A stretch of DNA of 64,000 nt from positions 1 through 64,000 of the forward strand of contig NW_024468267.1 in NCBI RefSeq assembly GCF_002104995.1. The letters run 5' to 3'. Every line of letters starts with the position of its first letter. Within the stretch, counting starts at the first letter, position 1. Below are positions 46,584 through 57,126 of this stretch, one piece after another. Both the position numbers and the translations under genes were made by a program. Under the pieces are notes generated by a model. The model searched no databases. It had not been told where the DNA came from and saw only the letters and a list, made by a program, of their open reading frames with translations. The stretch comes from Linderina pennispora. Lineage: Eukaryota; Kickxellomycota; Kickxellomycetes; Kickxellales; Kickxellaceae.

Positions 46584-49421
46584 ATGGTTACTACCCGATC
46601 CAAAAGTCGTTCACTGGCAGCTGACCCTGCGCCTGCGCCTGCTGCGGCGGTCCTGCGCAAAAAACACAGGGGCCGTTGCCCGATCAAGCCCATCACTACG
46701 TCCTCGTCTGCTACCACGCTGGTTGCCTCATCCGGCGCACCGACATCAGCCGGGAGCCACAGCTCGTCCAGCGGAACTGCCACACCAGCCTCGCCACAGG
46801 AGTTAGTTGCTGTCAGCGATGACGACAGTGACTTTGTCAGTGAGAGCTCCGATGATTCTGGCAGCGACGAGAGCGACTTCCAGGAACCACCAACCCGGCG
46901 TCGGAAGACTGCGGGGCCAGAGAGCACCACTGAAGCTGAGCTTGAAGATCAGCTTGCTGAAGCCATAGAAGCAAGGGCTGCCCTCTATGACGAGCTGGAG
47001 GAACTGCTGCGCAATGAGCGAGCGACCAACCTCCAGTTAAATGTGCTTGGGCAGGGGTTTGGTGAATCGGATGAGCAGACGGACACTGATGGGGATAGCG
47101 TAGGGGAGTCGGAGGAACGGCAAGACACTGCTGTCAAGGACCAGACCGAGCAGAGGGGCAGGCTGGAACAGCAGCACGAAAAGGCGAAGAGAGAATATGC
47201 ATCCAGAAGAGGCGAGCTTGCCGAGACTATTTCGTCACTGACTCGCCGCGTCCAGGAGCTGACATCTGCTCTTCGGCCGGCACGAGCATCAGCTTCTAGC
47301 AGATCCAAGGCGTCTCGCGCCAGGGCTCGGAAACGGCCAAAGGTCAAGGAAGAAGACCCTCCTATCGATGCTCCTCCCGAAGGAGACCTGGACTACTTTC
47401 ACCGCCCAGAGCTGTTCCTCCACCACCCGCAACTGAAATCCGCATGGAAGTCGCTGCCTGGACCACCCGAGATGCAGATGGTCGAGCAGCCGCCCAACCT
47501 CAAGATCCGGCTGCTGCCGTTCCAACGCGAGGGCGTGTGGTGGATGGCACGGCAGGAGGGCACCCAGTTCCGCGGTGGGGTGCTGGCTGACGAGATGGGC
47601 ATGGGCAAGACACTGCAGACCATCGGCTTGATGCTGGTCAATCGTGGAAAGCCGACGCTGGTAATCTGTCCGACAGTAGCGCTGATGCAGTGGAAGTCTG
47701 AGATCGAGGCGGCTACCGACGACCTGTCGGTGTTCATGTACTATGGCACAGACCGCCAGAAGCTTGCTGACGAGAACGGGGATCTCAACCCGAGCGAGCT
47801 GGTGAAATACGACGTTGTGCTTACCACTTATGCGGTGGTCGAATCGTCGTTTCGGCGCGAGCGCTATGGATTCCGCCGCCATGGCAACCTGCTGCATGAA
47901 GACTCGGTGCTGCACAAAGTCGACTGGCACCGGATCGTGCTTGATGAGGCACACAATATCAAGGACCGGTCCAGCAATTCTGCTCGTGCAGCGTTCGAGC
48001 TGAAAGCCAAGTATACGTGGTCGCTGACTGGCACCCCTCTTCATAACCGTGTGGGCGAACTATACTCCTTGATCCGGATGACCCGCTGCAGTCCCTTTGC
48101 AATGTACTTCAACTACAAGAGCGATTGCACGTCGCTCTCGTGGCCATTCCACAAGAGCAAGACCTGCAGCCAGTGCTCACACACATACATGTCGCACTTT
48201 TGCTACTGGAACTACCACATCATGAACCCGATTCAGAAGAACCCAATCAATAGCGACAAGAGCCGTATGGCGTTCACCAAGCTGAACAAGCTGCTCGACA
48301 ATGTCATGCTGCGGCGCACCAAGGTCGAGCGCGCAAAGGACATGGGGCTACCGCCGCGTATTATCCAGACGCGCCGCGACAAATTCAGCCCCGAGGAGGA
48401 GGACTTTTATGTGTCATTGTTTTCCGACTACCAGCGCGAGTTCACCACATATGCAGAGCACGGCACAGTGCTGAACAACTACGCCAATATCTTCGAGCTC
48501 ATCACACGCATGCGACTGGCTGCCAACCATCCGGACCTGCTGCGCTTAAAGGTCGACGCCAAAAACAAGACTGGCGCTGCCAGCGACGATACATTTGTGT
48601 GCACCATTTGCCAGGAAGAAGCCGAGGACCCAATTCTGTCAAAGTGCAAGCACATTTTCTGCCGCGTTGATGCACAGCACTATGTTGAGGGAGCTGATGT
48701 CGGCACAAAGCTACGCTGTCCATCCTGCTACCAGCTGTTTGAGATCGATTTGGAGCAACCCGAGCTGACAAATGCAGTGAGCCAGCGCAGTTCCGCTGGC
48801 TATGGCACCTCGCTGATGGACTCGATGGTGAGCACGCCCAAGACCATGGTCTACCGCCGGTCTATTGTCAACCGAATTGACATGAACAACTGGCGGTCTT
48901 CGACCAAGATCGAGGCGCTAGTGGAGGAGCTGTCGCGGCACCGGCAGGCGAACACAAACATCAAGAGCCTGGTGTTCTCGCAGTTTGTAAACTTCCTTGA
49001 CCTGATCCAGTGGCGGCTCAACCGGGCGGGGTTCAGTGTGTGCCGACTCGACGGTCGCATGTCACCGGTGCAGCGGGACGCTGTCATCAAGACATTCATG
49101 ACGCGGCCCGAATACACAGTGTTTCTGGTCAGTCTGAAGGCGGGCGGCGTGGCGCTGAACCTGACCGAGGCTAGCCACGTGTATCTGGCCGACTGCTGGT
49201 GGAATCCGGCAGTCGAGGTGCAGGCCATGGACCGCATCCATCGCATGGGCCAGTTCCGCCCGATCAAGGTGACGCGGATCATCATCGAGAACTCGATCGA
49301 GTCGCGCATCATCCAGCTGCAGAAGAAGAAGCAGTGGCTGGCTGACTCAACCATCGGCCGCGACAGCAAGGCGCTCGAGCACCTGTCGTCGCAAGACATG
49401 CAGTTCCTATTTTCTAGCTAA
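46584..49421 (+). CDS. RAD16: Rad16-type SNF2 ATPase with RING finger
   Basis: Rad16 works with Rad7 in global-genome nucleotide-excision repair. A 945-residue uninterrupted frame. An acidic Ser-rich N-terminus and coiled coil (to about residue 270) precede the SNF2 core: Walker A DEMGMGKTLQT near 335-345, VLDEAHNIKD near 452-461, and SLTGTPLHNRVGELYSLIR. The insert FPFHKSKTCSQC-like zinc segment (TCSQCSHTYMSHFCYWN) and FFQEEDFYVSLFS-type region follow the Rad16 order. The RING at about 672-714 (CTICQEEAEDPILSKC to RCPSC) has Asp in CRVD where the fourth or fifth zinc Cys is expected. The C-terminal helicase lobe has LVFSQFVNFLDLIQW and MDRIHRMGQFRPI. Confidence 0.93.
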   Translation: MVTTRSKSRSLAADPAPAPAAAVLRKKHRGRCPIKPITTSSSATTLVASSGAPTSAGSHSSSSGTATPASPQELVAVSDDDSDFVSESSDDSGSDESDFQEPPTRRRKTAGPESTTEAELEDQLAEAIEARAALYDELEELLRNERATNLQLNVLGQGFGESDEQTDTDGDSVGESEERQDTAVKDQTEQRGRLEQQHEKAKREYASRRGELAETISSLTRRVQELTSALRPARASASSRSKASRARARKRPKVKEEDPPIDAPPEGDLDYFHRPELFLHHPQLKSAWKSLPGPPEMQMVEQPPNLKIRLLPFQREGVWWMARQEGTQFRGGVLADEMGMGKTLQTIGLMLVNRGKPTLVICPTVALMQWKSEIEAATDDLSVFMYYGTDRQKLADENGDLNPSELVKYDVVLTTYAVVESSFRRERYGFRRHGNLLHEDSVLHKVDWHRIVLDEAHNIKDRSSNSARAAFELKAKYTWSLTGTPLHNRVGELYSLIRMTRCSPFAMYFNYKSDCTSLSWPFHKSKTCSQCSHTYMSHFCYWNYHIMNPIQKNPINSDKSRMAFTKLNKLLDNVMLRRTKVERAKDMGLPPRIIQTRRDKFSPEEEDFYVSLFSDYQREFTTYAEHGTVLNNYANIFELITRMRLAANHPDLLRLKVDAKNKTGAASDDTFVCTICQEEAEDPILSKCKHIFCRVDAQHYVEGADVGTKLRCPSCYQLFEIDLEQPELTNAVSQRSSAGYGTSLMDSMVSTPKTMVYRRSIVNRIDMNNWRSSTKIEALVEELSRHRQANTNIKSLVFSQFVNFLDLIQWRLNRAGFSVCRLDGRMSPVQRDAVIKTFMTRPEYTVFLVSLKAGGVALNLTEASHVYLADCWWNPAVEVQAMDRIHRMGQFRPIKVTRIIIENSIESRIIQLQKKKQWLADSTIGRDSKALEHLSSQDMQFLFSS

Positions 49422-49556
49422 TCCTGCTCCCGACTTGTTTCGGCGCATTCGCAAATTCTCCATTTACTCTGTCTTGTCGTCCATGGCCAATTCCAGGTTT
49501 ATTAAGCATATCGGTACATTGTATCACAAGGTCTTGGTGGGGCAGCGGAGAGTTGT

Positions 49557-50410
49557 CTATGCATTCGACGCTTGCAGCGTGATTGTCTTGGTCATGAGGG
49601 CGATCGACTTGTCGGGCGCTGTCTGCTTGATTATGTGGCAGTGTCTGTCGAGCATGCTCCACGAAATCTCGACAAAGTTGGCGGTAGCTTTGCGGGTCCA
49701 CTGGCTGCCTAGATATGGTGTGGCGAGCACCGGCATGTTTGCCTCCGTGTACTTTGTTCCAGGGAAGAACGCGCGTGCATGGATTCCGCCCGTAGTCGGA
49801 TCCTCGACACACACAACGATCGTCTGGATCTTCTGCTTCTCTAGTGCGTCATTTGTTGAGTTGGTTGACCTTGGTGCCATGCGTGCTAGGTCCTCTTTGG
49901 TCGAGTGGTTATCGTAGACGATAAGGGTCTGGCTGGCCTCGATGTACTCGAGCTCGAGCCCACGCTTCATTATGCCAAACAAGTCGTGTAGCAGAATCCG
50001 CTCTGGACCCTTTGATGCCGCGGTGCTCTGTCTGGTCCAGCATCCCGTGGAGCTGGATACGTCCAGACAAGCTGATTTTGTACGTCGTCAAACTGCTGTT
50101 CTCGCGAATACGGATAGTCGTTGCCTTTACGCGGTTCTCGCGCACCAGCACATGGACGGCAGCGAAGCTGGTCAGTGGTGGTACGTCGAGCTCACGGAAC
50201 TTTGAAAAGCAGCGCAGCACATAGATGGGGGATTCGCGTGGACTGCTCCATGGTCCGTGCCAAGAAGAAGTTGCGCGGGTACTGGTTATTCTGCGATATC
50301 TGCATCATGGCCTGTGTTGCTGGCATCACGTCGAACATGTAGATGCTGGCGCGTACACCATCCATCTTGCTAGTACCGAAAAGCGAGACGATGTAGTGGT
50401 ATCCGGGCAT
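49557..50410 (-). CDS. Unrecognised protein, two frame breaks
   Basis: The start at 50410 gives MPGYHYIVSLFGTSKMDGVR, then RASIYMFDVMPATQAMMQIS. The frame changes at a C run near 50235 (continuing PPIYVLRCFSKFRELDVPPL) and near 50025 (continuing KGPERILLHDLFGIMKRGLE). It ends MTKTITLQASNA at 49557. Repaired length is about 284 residues of mixed alpha/beta character, no signal peptide and no membrane helix. The regular amphipathic pattern and codon use suggest a real gene. I can assign no family. Confidence 0.55.
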
Positions 50411-50818
50411 GGTGGCTGTCAGACAGCTGGCGCTGTGGAAAATGTATTGGATTGGTGTGTGGTGGGGTGGAAAGAGACGCAAAGATGCAAGCAAATACTG
50501 GATGAATTTATGCCGACAGCATGGTCGGCTTTATGCATCTGACCTGCGCCTGCTGAAAGCAGAGAGCACATCATTGGTACGAGAAATGAAGGTGTGTGGA
50601 ATCTAAAAATAGGACCTAGAACGGCGATCCTGCCTCTCGCTTATATCATCGCCAGCGCCTGTCCATGGACCACCATGCACTTCCTGTATGTTTTGGGTAA
50701 TCGTTATTCCAAAAATGGCGAAGGTAGCCATACATTTCTCTGCACACGTTGAATCTAGAGATGCTATAATTAGACGCTGACGTCAGTCGACCATTCTTGA
50801 TTACCCCTGTTCTTGTTT
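50411..50818. other. Intergenic: start side of the unknown gene and 3' side of PhzF copy 1
   Basis: Both neighbours are on the minus strand. No gene is seen in the 408 bp. Confidence 0.4.
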
Positions 50819-51692
50819 CTACACATCGATGTGCCCTTCCAGCACCACAACTGCTCTGCCGCTGACCTGCACATGCGAGTCGCTGACAATGTCGACCTCC
50901 AAGTGCCCAACGCGCTTCGACGACTGCTCGGCTGAGAATGTCTTCTTTCCTAATCTGCTCTGCCAGAATGGCGCCAGCACCGTGTGGGCAGAGCCCGTAA
51001 CCGGGTCCTCGGGGATCCCGACCCATGGGGCAAACACGCGGCTGTGGAAATCCTTGCTGCTGCCCTTCGCGCTAGCCAGCACAGCGTCCAGACCCACACG
51101 CTCACCTGCCTGCATATGCTTCGGGTGAAATATCGGGCTTCAGCCCGATGATGTCACTCTCGCTGCTGTTCGGATCGTGCACAACCAAATACTTGAGGAA
51201 CGGCGACAGCTCAACCTCAATTGAGTCGCGGTATTCTCCGTAGATGCTGGCAACAACTAACTTGACATCATCGTTGATATCAACCGGCTTGGGTATGTCG
51301 ATTGGGAACGTCATATCTAGATACCCGTCTGTACCACGACGCACGACTAGCTCTCCGCTCAGAGTGTCAAAGCGCAGTTCGCTAGAGATATTGTCCAGCT
51401 TGTTGAATAGCACATATGCAGTGGCCAGCGTGGCGTGGCCGCACAGATTGACCTCCGTTGTGGGCGTGAACCAGCGAAGCTTAAACTGCGAAGCCTCCTG
51501 GAAGGCATTGGGTCCGCTGGCATTGGTGGGAGTGAGGAATGCAGTCTCGGACAGATTCATCTCAGCAGCAATTTGGCTCAGCTGGGTTTCAGTCAGCGGC
51601 TGGTCAGCGGGCACAGGAACAACTGCAGCGGGGTTTCCACCGAACGGCTTGTCGGTGAACGCGTCGATGGTGAAGATCTGGTACTTGGTCAT
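50819..51692 (-). CDS. PhzF-family protein, copy 1 (one frame break)
   Basis: PhzF proteins share the diaminopimelate-epimerase fold; PhzF itself isomerises a phenazine precursor, while eukaryotic members have unknown substrates. The protein opens MTKYQIFTIDAFTDKPFGGN with the family motif F-x-G-N-P-A. The catalytic Glu is in MNLSETAFL, the central motif is LRWFTPTTEVNLCGHATLA, and the C-terminal EDPVTGSAHTVLAPFW is complete. An extra G near 51112 (within GCAGGCAGG) breaks the frame; repair gives EAYAAGERVG and 290 residues. TATATAAG lies 75-82 bp upstream. Head of a minus-strand tandem array. Confidence 0.88.
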
Positions 51693-51766
51693 AGTGGTTC
51701 AGCAGAAAGTAAATGCGATTTGGGGTTTGCGGTAAACACCATCCGCATATGGTTGGGCAAATAGAC

Positions 51767-51774
51767 CTTATATA
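51767..51774 (-). promoter_or_regulatory. TATA box of PhzF copy 1
   Basis: The minus strand reads TATATAAG about 75 bp upstream of the start at 51692. Confidence 0.5.
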
Positions 51775-51890
51775 TTTTCTGCACAGCATGAGCAGGATGC
51801 GGCGAGGCGGACACGTGAGTCACAGGGTCGACTCCTAGCATGTAGCGGAAAATACCGCCTATGCAGATCCGGAATACCATGTTCACACTC

Positions 51891-51948
51891 TTTCACACGA
51901 ACATGGCTCTGCTGACAAATGCTGTTGGTGTACTTTTGTGTACCCGGG
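51891..51948 (-). promoter_or_regulatory. Shared PhzF upstream module, instance 1
   Basis: On the plus strand the order is TTTCACACGA, then GCTGACAAAT, then TGTGTACCCG. The same three blocks at similar spacing occur upstream of PhzF copies 2, 3 and 6, while the sequence between them differs, which suggests selection on the blocks. Confidence 0.5.
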
Positions 51949-52002
51949 TAGGAACTGGGGAGCCATTTATTGCTGCGGCAACAGTAAAGGAAAGCAAGTG
52001 AT

Positions 52003-52875
52003 TCAAACAGTTATCGTGCCCTCCAGAACAGCGGCGGCCATACCGCTGATCTGGACCTGCGAATCCCCGACGATATTAAGCTCAAGGTTTCCGTGGCGCT
52101 TAGACACCTGTGTGACTGAGAATGCCTTCTTGTCCAGCCGCTTCTCCCAGAAAGGTGCAAGGACAATATGTGCTGACCCACAAACCGGGTCCTCAAGGAT
52201 ACCAGCCCAAGGGACAAACACACGGCTGTGGAAGTCTTTGCTGGTGCCCTTCGCAGTAGCTATGACAAGCAACAGACCCAGCCGTTCACCAGCAGCGTAC
52301 ACCTGGGGCGATATATTGGGCACCAGGCCAGCAATGTCGCCCTCAGTCGCATTGGGATCGTGCACAACAAGATACTTGAGCCTCGGTGACAATTCAATCT
52401 CAAAAGTGTCGCGATACTCTCCAAAGACGCTAGCAGCAAGTAGCTTGATGTCGTCAGAAACAGCAACTGGCTGAGGACGATCGATTGGGAGAGTCATGGT
52501 CAAAAGCCCATCCGAGTTGCGCTGCACCGCCAGCTCACCGCTCAGCGTATCGAAGCGCAGCTCATCGGACTGGTTATGCATCAAGCTGAACAAAGCATGA
52601 GAGGTAGCAAGCGTGGCATGGCCACACAGCTTCACTTCACCAGTAGGCGTAAACCACCGCAATCCAAACTGCGAAGCTTCCTGGAAGGCATTGGGTCCAC
52701 TGGCATTCGTCGGGACTATAAAAGCGGTCTCTGACAAGTTCATCTCGACAGCAATCTGACACATTTGGGTATCAGTTAAGGGCTTGTCAGCAGGAACAGG
52801 AACAACTGCAGCGGGGTTTCCACTGAACGGCTTGTCGGTGAATGCGTCGACGGTGAAGATCTGGTACTTGCCCAT
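52003..52875 (-). CDS. PhzF-family protein, copy 2 (intact)
   Basis: A 290-residue uninterrupted frame starting MGKYQIFTVDAFTDKPFSGN. The catalytic Glu49 lies in MNLSETAFIVPTN, with WFTPTGEVKLCGHATLATS and GILEDPVCGSAHIVLAPFW present, so the enzyme should be active. It differs from copy 6 at about ten residues (~97% identical), and the DNA similarity continues upstream through its promoter and into the end of the next gene. It is therefore the source or sister of copy 6 by a recent segmental duplication. Confidence 0.93.
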   Translation of the reverse strand: MGKYQIFTVDAFTDKPFSGNPAAVVPVPADKPLTDTQMCQIAVEMNLSETAFIVPTNASGPNAFQEASQFGLRWFTPTGEVKLCGHATLATSHALFSLMHNQSDELRFDTLSGELAVQRNSDGLLTMTLPIDRPQPVAVSDDIKLLAASVFGEYRDTFEIELSPRLKYLVVHDPNATEGDIAGLVPNISPQVYAAGERLGLLLVIATAKGTSKDFHSRVFVPWAGILEDPVCGSAHIVLAPFWEKRLDKKAFSVTQVSKRHGNLELNIVGDSQVQISGMAAAVLEGTITV

Positions 52876-53077
52876 TGGTAATGTGAGTAGTTGGAATGGA
52901 TGGTTTTTCAGTGAGTAAAGGCCACTGTTCCAGGTTTGGCTCCTCGGTTCTCGTTTAAATACTGCTGGCGCAGGCTAATAGTGGCATGCTGGGATGGCTT
53001 TATGAGTCACTGGACCAAGCGCTGCGTTGCGTTTGTGATATCGCCAATACAAGCTGTTAGTGCCATTCTCACACGTT

Positions 53078-53133
53078 ATTCACACGGGATTGTTAGTGCG
53101 GACAAATGGTGTGGGAATTGCTGTGTACCCGTG
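53078..53133 (-). promoter_or_regulatory. Shared PhzF upstream module, instance 2
   Basis: The plus strand contains TTATTCACACGG, then GCGGACAAAT, then TGTGTACCCG, in the same order and spacing as the other instances, about 210-260 bp upstream of the start at 52875. Confidence 0.5.
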
Positions 53134-53177
53134 TTGGAAATGCTGCTGCGGTATTGGAAAACACAGAGAGATATGAA

Positions 53178-54052
53178 CTAGACTGAAATAACACCATCTA
53201 AAACCGCCGTTGCCTTGCCGCTAATCTGAACGCGGGTATCACTAAGCAGTTCAACCTCAAGGTCACCATGTCGCTTTGATACCTGGGTGACAGAGAACGA
53301 AGGTCTTGCCCAACCGTCTGTGCCAGAATGGAGCAAGCACAGTATGTGCAGAGCCGCACACTGGATCCTCGCCAACACCAACCCATGGACCAAACACACG
53401 ACTGTGGAAGTCCTTCTCAACACCTCTGGCAGTAATCAGAACCGCTACTAGATTCAAACGCTCACCAGCAGCAATTGCCGCAGGCGAAAACCTTGGCTCC
53501 AAACCAACTATGTGATCCTTGGTGGTGTCTGGGTCGTGTACGATTAAGAATCTGAGCGCTGGCGATAGCTCAACCTCGATTGAGTCACGGTACTCACCGT
53601 AGACGCTGGAGATGAGCAGCTTAACATCATCGTTGACATCAACTGGCTTGGGCATGTCAACAGGGAACGTCATATCTAGATGTCCGTCTGTACCACGACG
53701 CACGACTAATTCTCCACCGAGAGTGTCAAAACGCAGCTCATTAGATATGTTCTGAAGCTTGAAAAATAGGACATAGGCGGTGGCCAGCGGTGGCATGACC
53801 GCATAGGTTGATTTCCTTCTTTGGCGTGAACCACCTCAAATCAAAATGAGATGCTTCCTGGAAGGCATTGGGCCCATTTGCATTCTTAGGAATAACAAAT
53901 GCAGTCTCAGACAGGTTCATCTCGGCAGCTATCTGGAGCATCCTGGTTCCAACTATCGGCTGGCTGGCGGGTACTGGAACGACTGCGGCTGGGTTGCCAC
54001 TAAAAGGTCGGTCAGTGAATGCATCGACAATGAATATCTGGTAGCTTGCCAT
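53178..54052 (-). CDS. PhzF-family protein, copy 3 (two frame breaks)
   Basis: The start at 54052 gives MASYQIFIVDAFTDRPFSGN. The catalytic Glu is kept (MNLSETAFVIPKN), as are WFTPKKEINLCGHAT and GEDPVCGSAHTVLAPFW. Single-base changes near 53790 (extra G in CAGCGGTGG) and near 53297 break the frame; both sides are otherwise well conserved, and the end VQISGKATAVLDGVISV is typical. Repaired length is about 290 residues. The last ~100 bp of this gene belong to the block copied to 63.8 kb. It could be a young pseudogene or sequence error. Confidence 0.82.
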
Positions 54053-54253
54053 GGTTACCAAAGTGGGTTAGAGTACATGGGGGTAGTGGTGGAATGTATG
54101 TGCGAGAAAGGGAAGCGGGCCAAATTGAATAGGCCTATGTTGGGCGAGCGCAAAACCATGTCCACCACGGCGGGCACGGGTTCCTAGGTCATGAGGCCAG
54201 ATAAATTAGGACATGCATTTGCTTTGTTGGATTCAAACATCTGGCATAGGCGA

Positions 54254-54313
54254 TTTTCACACGAGCTCGCCGGTGCTGACAAATTGCCATAGATACATTG
54301 ATGTGTACCCGTG
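54254..54313 (-). promoter_or_regulatory. Shared PhzF upstream module, instance 3
   Basis: The plus strand contains TTTTCACACGAG, then GTGCTGACAAAT, then TGTGTACCCGTG. The flanking sequence is otherwise unlike instances 1 and 2. Confidence 0.5.
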
Positions 54314-54367
54314 TTACAAAACCACATATAGAATTAGTTGACACAGGTACACATAAAGCATCGCTAG

Positions 54368-55241
54368 TTAAACTGAGATGACACCTTGGAGCACGGCAAC
54401 CGCCTTGCCGCTAATTTGAACATGAGTATCGCTCACAATTTCCACCTCGAGGTCCCCGCGACGCTTCGACACCTGGGCTGCCGAAAACACCTTTTTGGCC
54501 AAGCGCTCGGCCCAATACGGTGCCAAGATAGTGTGGGTTGCGCCTGTAACCGGATCCTCAGGGATACCGATCCATGGGCCAAACAGCCGGCTCTTGAAGT
54601 CCTTGTCACTCGCGCGCGAGGTGACCACCAGACCAGTGATGTTCAGGCGCTTGCCAGCAGCGTAGGCATCACCCGTGATGTTTGGCGTGAGTTTGTCGAC
54701 AGTGTCCAGCGCCAGCGTCGGGTTGTGCAGCAGCAGGAACCGCAGGGACGGGGCATATAGGACTTCGGTATCTGGCAAATACTCACCATATACACTGGCA
54801 GCAAGAGTGCGCACATCTTCAGTGACTGCAATTGGCTTTGGCACATCAATAGGGAAGACCATAGCCAGGAAGTCCATCTGCAGCGCGCTGCACGCGCAGC
54901 TCACCGCTGAGTGAGTTGAAGCGCAGGACACTCGAGACATTTTCGAAGAAAGTGAACAGCACATGAGCAGTTGCAAGTGTAGCATGGCCACACAGCTTGA
55001 TTTCCTGTGTCGGTGTGAACCAGCGCAGACCGAACTGCGAGGCCGTGCGGAAGGCGTCCGGTCCAAAAGCATTGGTGGGCGTGACAAAGGCAGTTTCGGT
55101 CTGGTTCAGCTCGCCGGCGATCTTCTGCAGCTGGGCATCAGGCAGCTGCTGATCAGGCGGGAGGAGCACAACTCCAGCTGGGTTTCCACGGAATGGAGTG
55201 CTGGTGAAGGCGTCGATGATGTAGGTGGGATACTGGGACAT
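54368..55241 (-). CDS. PhzF-family protein, copy 4 (one frame break)
   Basis: It starts MSQYPTYIIDAFTSTPFRGN, keeps the catalytic Glu (NQTETAFVTPTN), and has WFTPTQEIKLCGHATLATA and PEDPVTGATHTILAPYW. One base change near 54875 breaks the frame between QRAADG and LAMVFPIDVPKP. Repaired length is about 290. It is more diverged than copies 1-3 and lacks the shared upstream module, using a TATAAAAG box instead. Confidence 0.85.
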
Positions 55242-55313
55242 TGCTATTTGTTTAAACAAGGAATTGACGGTGGCTGTGGATGTTGTTAGTGATTGCATGA
55301 TGGCAGCACTGTG

Positions 55314-55321
55314 CTTTTATA
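55314..55321 (-). promoter_or_regulatory. TATA box of PhzF copy 4
   Basis: The minus strand reads TATAAAAG 73-80 bp upstream of the start at 55241. Confidence 0.55.
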
Positions 55322-55955
55322 TGCCAATGACTGCGAGGATCTCTACAGAGTGAGTACTATCGACTAGTCAGTTACTTCAATAGCGCCGTGGAATTCCATG
55401 CGTACTGACATGAGAATGCCTTCGTACGGTTGACGTCAGCATGGCGAGCAAGCTGCATTGGATTACAAATTGGATGCCGATCGATTTGAAAGTGGCCAGA
55501 AGGCCATAGATTGCTAGATTTAGAATCAGCACTACATGGGTTGGACGAAACAGTGCACACCGCACCTTGCTGCGAGTTACAGGCGTGAGATACGAGTGAA
55601 AGGTCAGTAGAGGAAGTAGCGCCTCTTACAGCGCAGACAAAAAACGACTGCTTTGTACATTGCACTTGGTACGGATATTCCATGGATAAACATCACCATC
55701 TGGCATATCCACAGGCAGTCTAGCTGAGTAGTCCTCCAGGGGACCTACCGTTCAATGTATTCACTCTGAATGTAGGTGATGTTGTACAGCCATTTGTGGA
55801 TATACTCCATATTGCCTGTATCTTCACTAAGCCTGGATTCAGCTGCACCCCAAAACGACCAGGCATACAAGCTGTCACCGTTTGCTGGTGAAAATCGGCT
55901 GATTTTCTTGGCAGGCTCTTTCTCACCTCCAGCTGATTCATTCTTCGATTTTATG
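55322..55955. other. Intergenic, nothing recognised
   Basis: The stretch between the PhzF copy 4 promoter and the F-box relic has short frames only, with no family motifs. Confidence 0.35.
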
Positions 55956-56810
55956 TACTGCTATCATGGCTTCCCTTGCCCAGCGACCTACCTGACACAA
56001 TTCTCAAACGCATCTTCAAACATCAGATTCCCTACAAGTACATTACCTCTTACCGGCAGAGTCACTACATATATCACTGTTAAATGGCCAGCCGCACAGG
56101 TGTATAAGTCATGGCAAGATGCTACCATCAACTTTGCTTATCAGGAAGTGGCTTGGAGCCATTGAATCCCTGGAAACTAGTGGATGGGAGCCTTGACCAA
56201 GACTTGATAGCAGAGAAGCAGGTGCTGCAATTATTTTGTCGCGCTTTGCACCACACCTATAATACCCTTTGACATGCGCCAGCACCTGTCTTTCCTTTCA
56301 GTCCAGGCTGTATCTTGGTAGGCTTTCTTACACGCTACGTGAGCTGCGAATCCCTACCTTGAGATGCACACTGGAGGAACTGCTTTTGCTGATCAAATCA
56401 CTCCCATTCCTACATATACTTTCCGCGACCTTGCTGCAGGAGCACTGTCTTTGGAGAGCAAGTTGGATCACGTCCGATTCCAATTGCACCGACTTTTGCA
56501 AACTACGCAAGCATCACTGGGTTCTAACACCCAAGATCACATACAGTTGTGTCTATTTTACACATAGCCATATTACCGCAGCATGCCAAATTATGAGTGG
56601 TGCTGGTATGGCGAATTGCTTCAGGCCCATTGATCCCACCGATGCTACATACCGCTGAGATTACCTTGGGATCGAGGTGCAAACCCATCCACCGCGTCAG
56701 GCTGGCAGCAATTCTCGCGGTTCTGTGTCCTTCGATCCAGGCGTTTGGAACTCGGACATCAACATCCAGGCATGTATGCCTCTTGGGAGATGTTTGCGCA
56801 TGACACAGGA
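55956..56810 (+). pseudogene. F-box/LRR relic
   Basis: In shifting frames the plus strand reads LPDTILKRIFKHQIPYKYI, a typical F-box core. About 300 bp further it reads LRELRIPTLRCTLEELLLL, then IKSLPFLHILSATLL, a leucine-rich-repeat signature. Stops and frame changes interrupt every segment, so it cannot encode a protein. It is related in type to the gene at 13477-15154. Confidence 0.5.
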
Positions 56811-57126
56811 CACATAGAGTTGCTAGCTCGAACTAGAGCCAGACCAGAGGTCGCTAAGACACAGTCTCTTAATAATCGCCTTATATCTGCATCCCGCAAG
56901 CATGCCGGGTAGCAGGTCGACATCTTTTTTTTTTGGCTACATTAATATAGGACGTTTTCCTGACAACATGACAGTTGGCAACAGTACTGTTGAGACCCAC
57001 AAAGGTGCGAGTCCACGGGGAAAACAGTACCCTGAAGATTCAAAAGCAAAAACGAAAAAACTTGTAATGCTGCGATTTTCGCTTCCTCGCTTCCTCATTA
57101 ACAAAAGTGGGCATTGTTACAGAACC

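Noticed and set aside
55377..55683. Minus-strand frames beyond PhzF copy 4
   Set aside because: They have no motifs, and the 73-bp TATA spacing shows this is upstream non-coding DNA.
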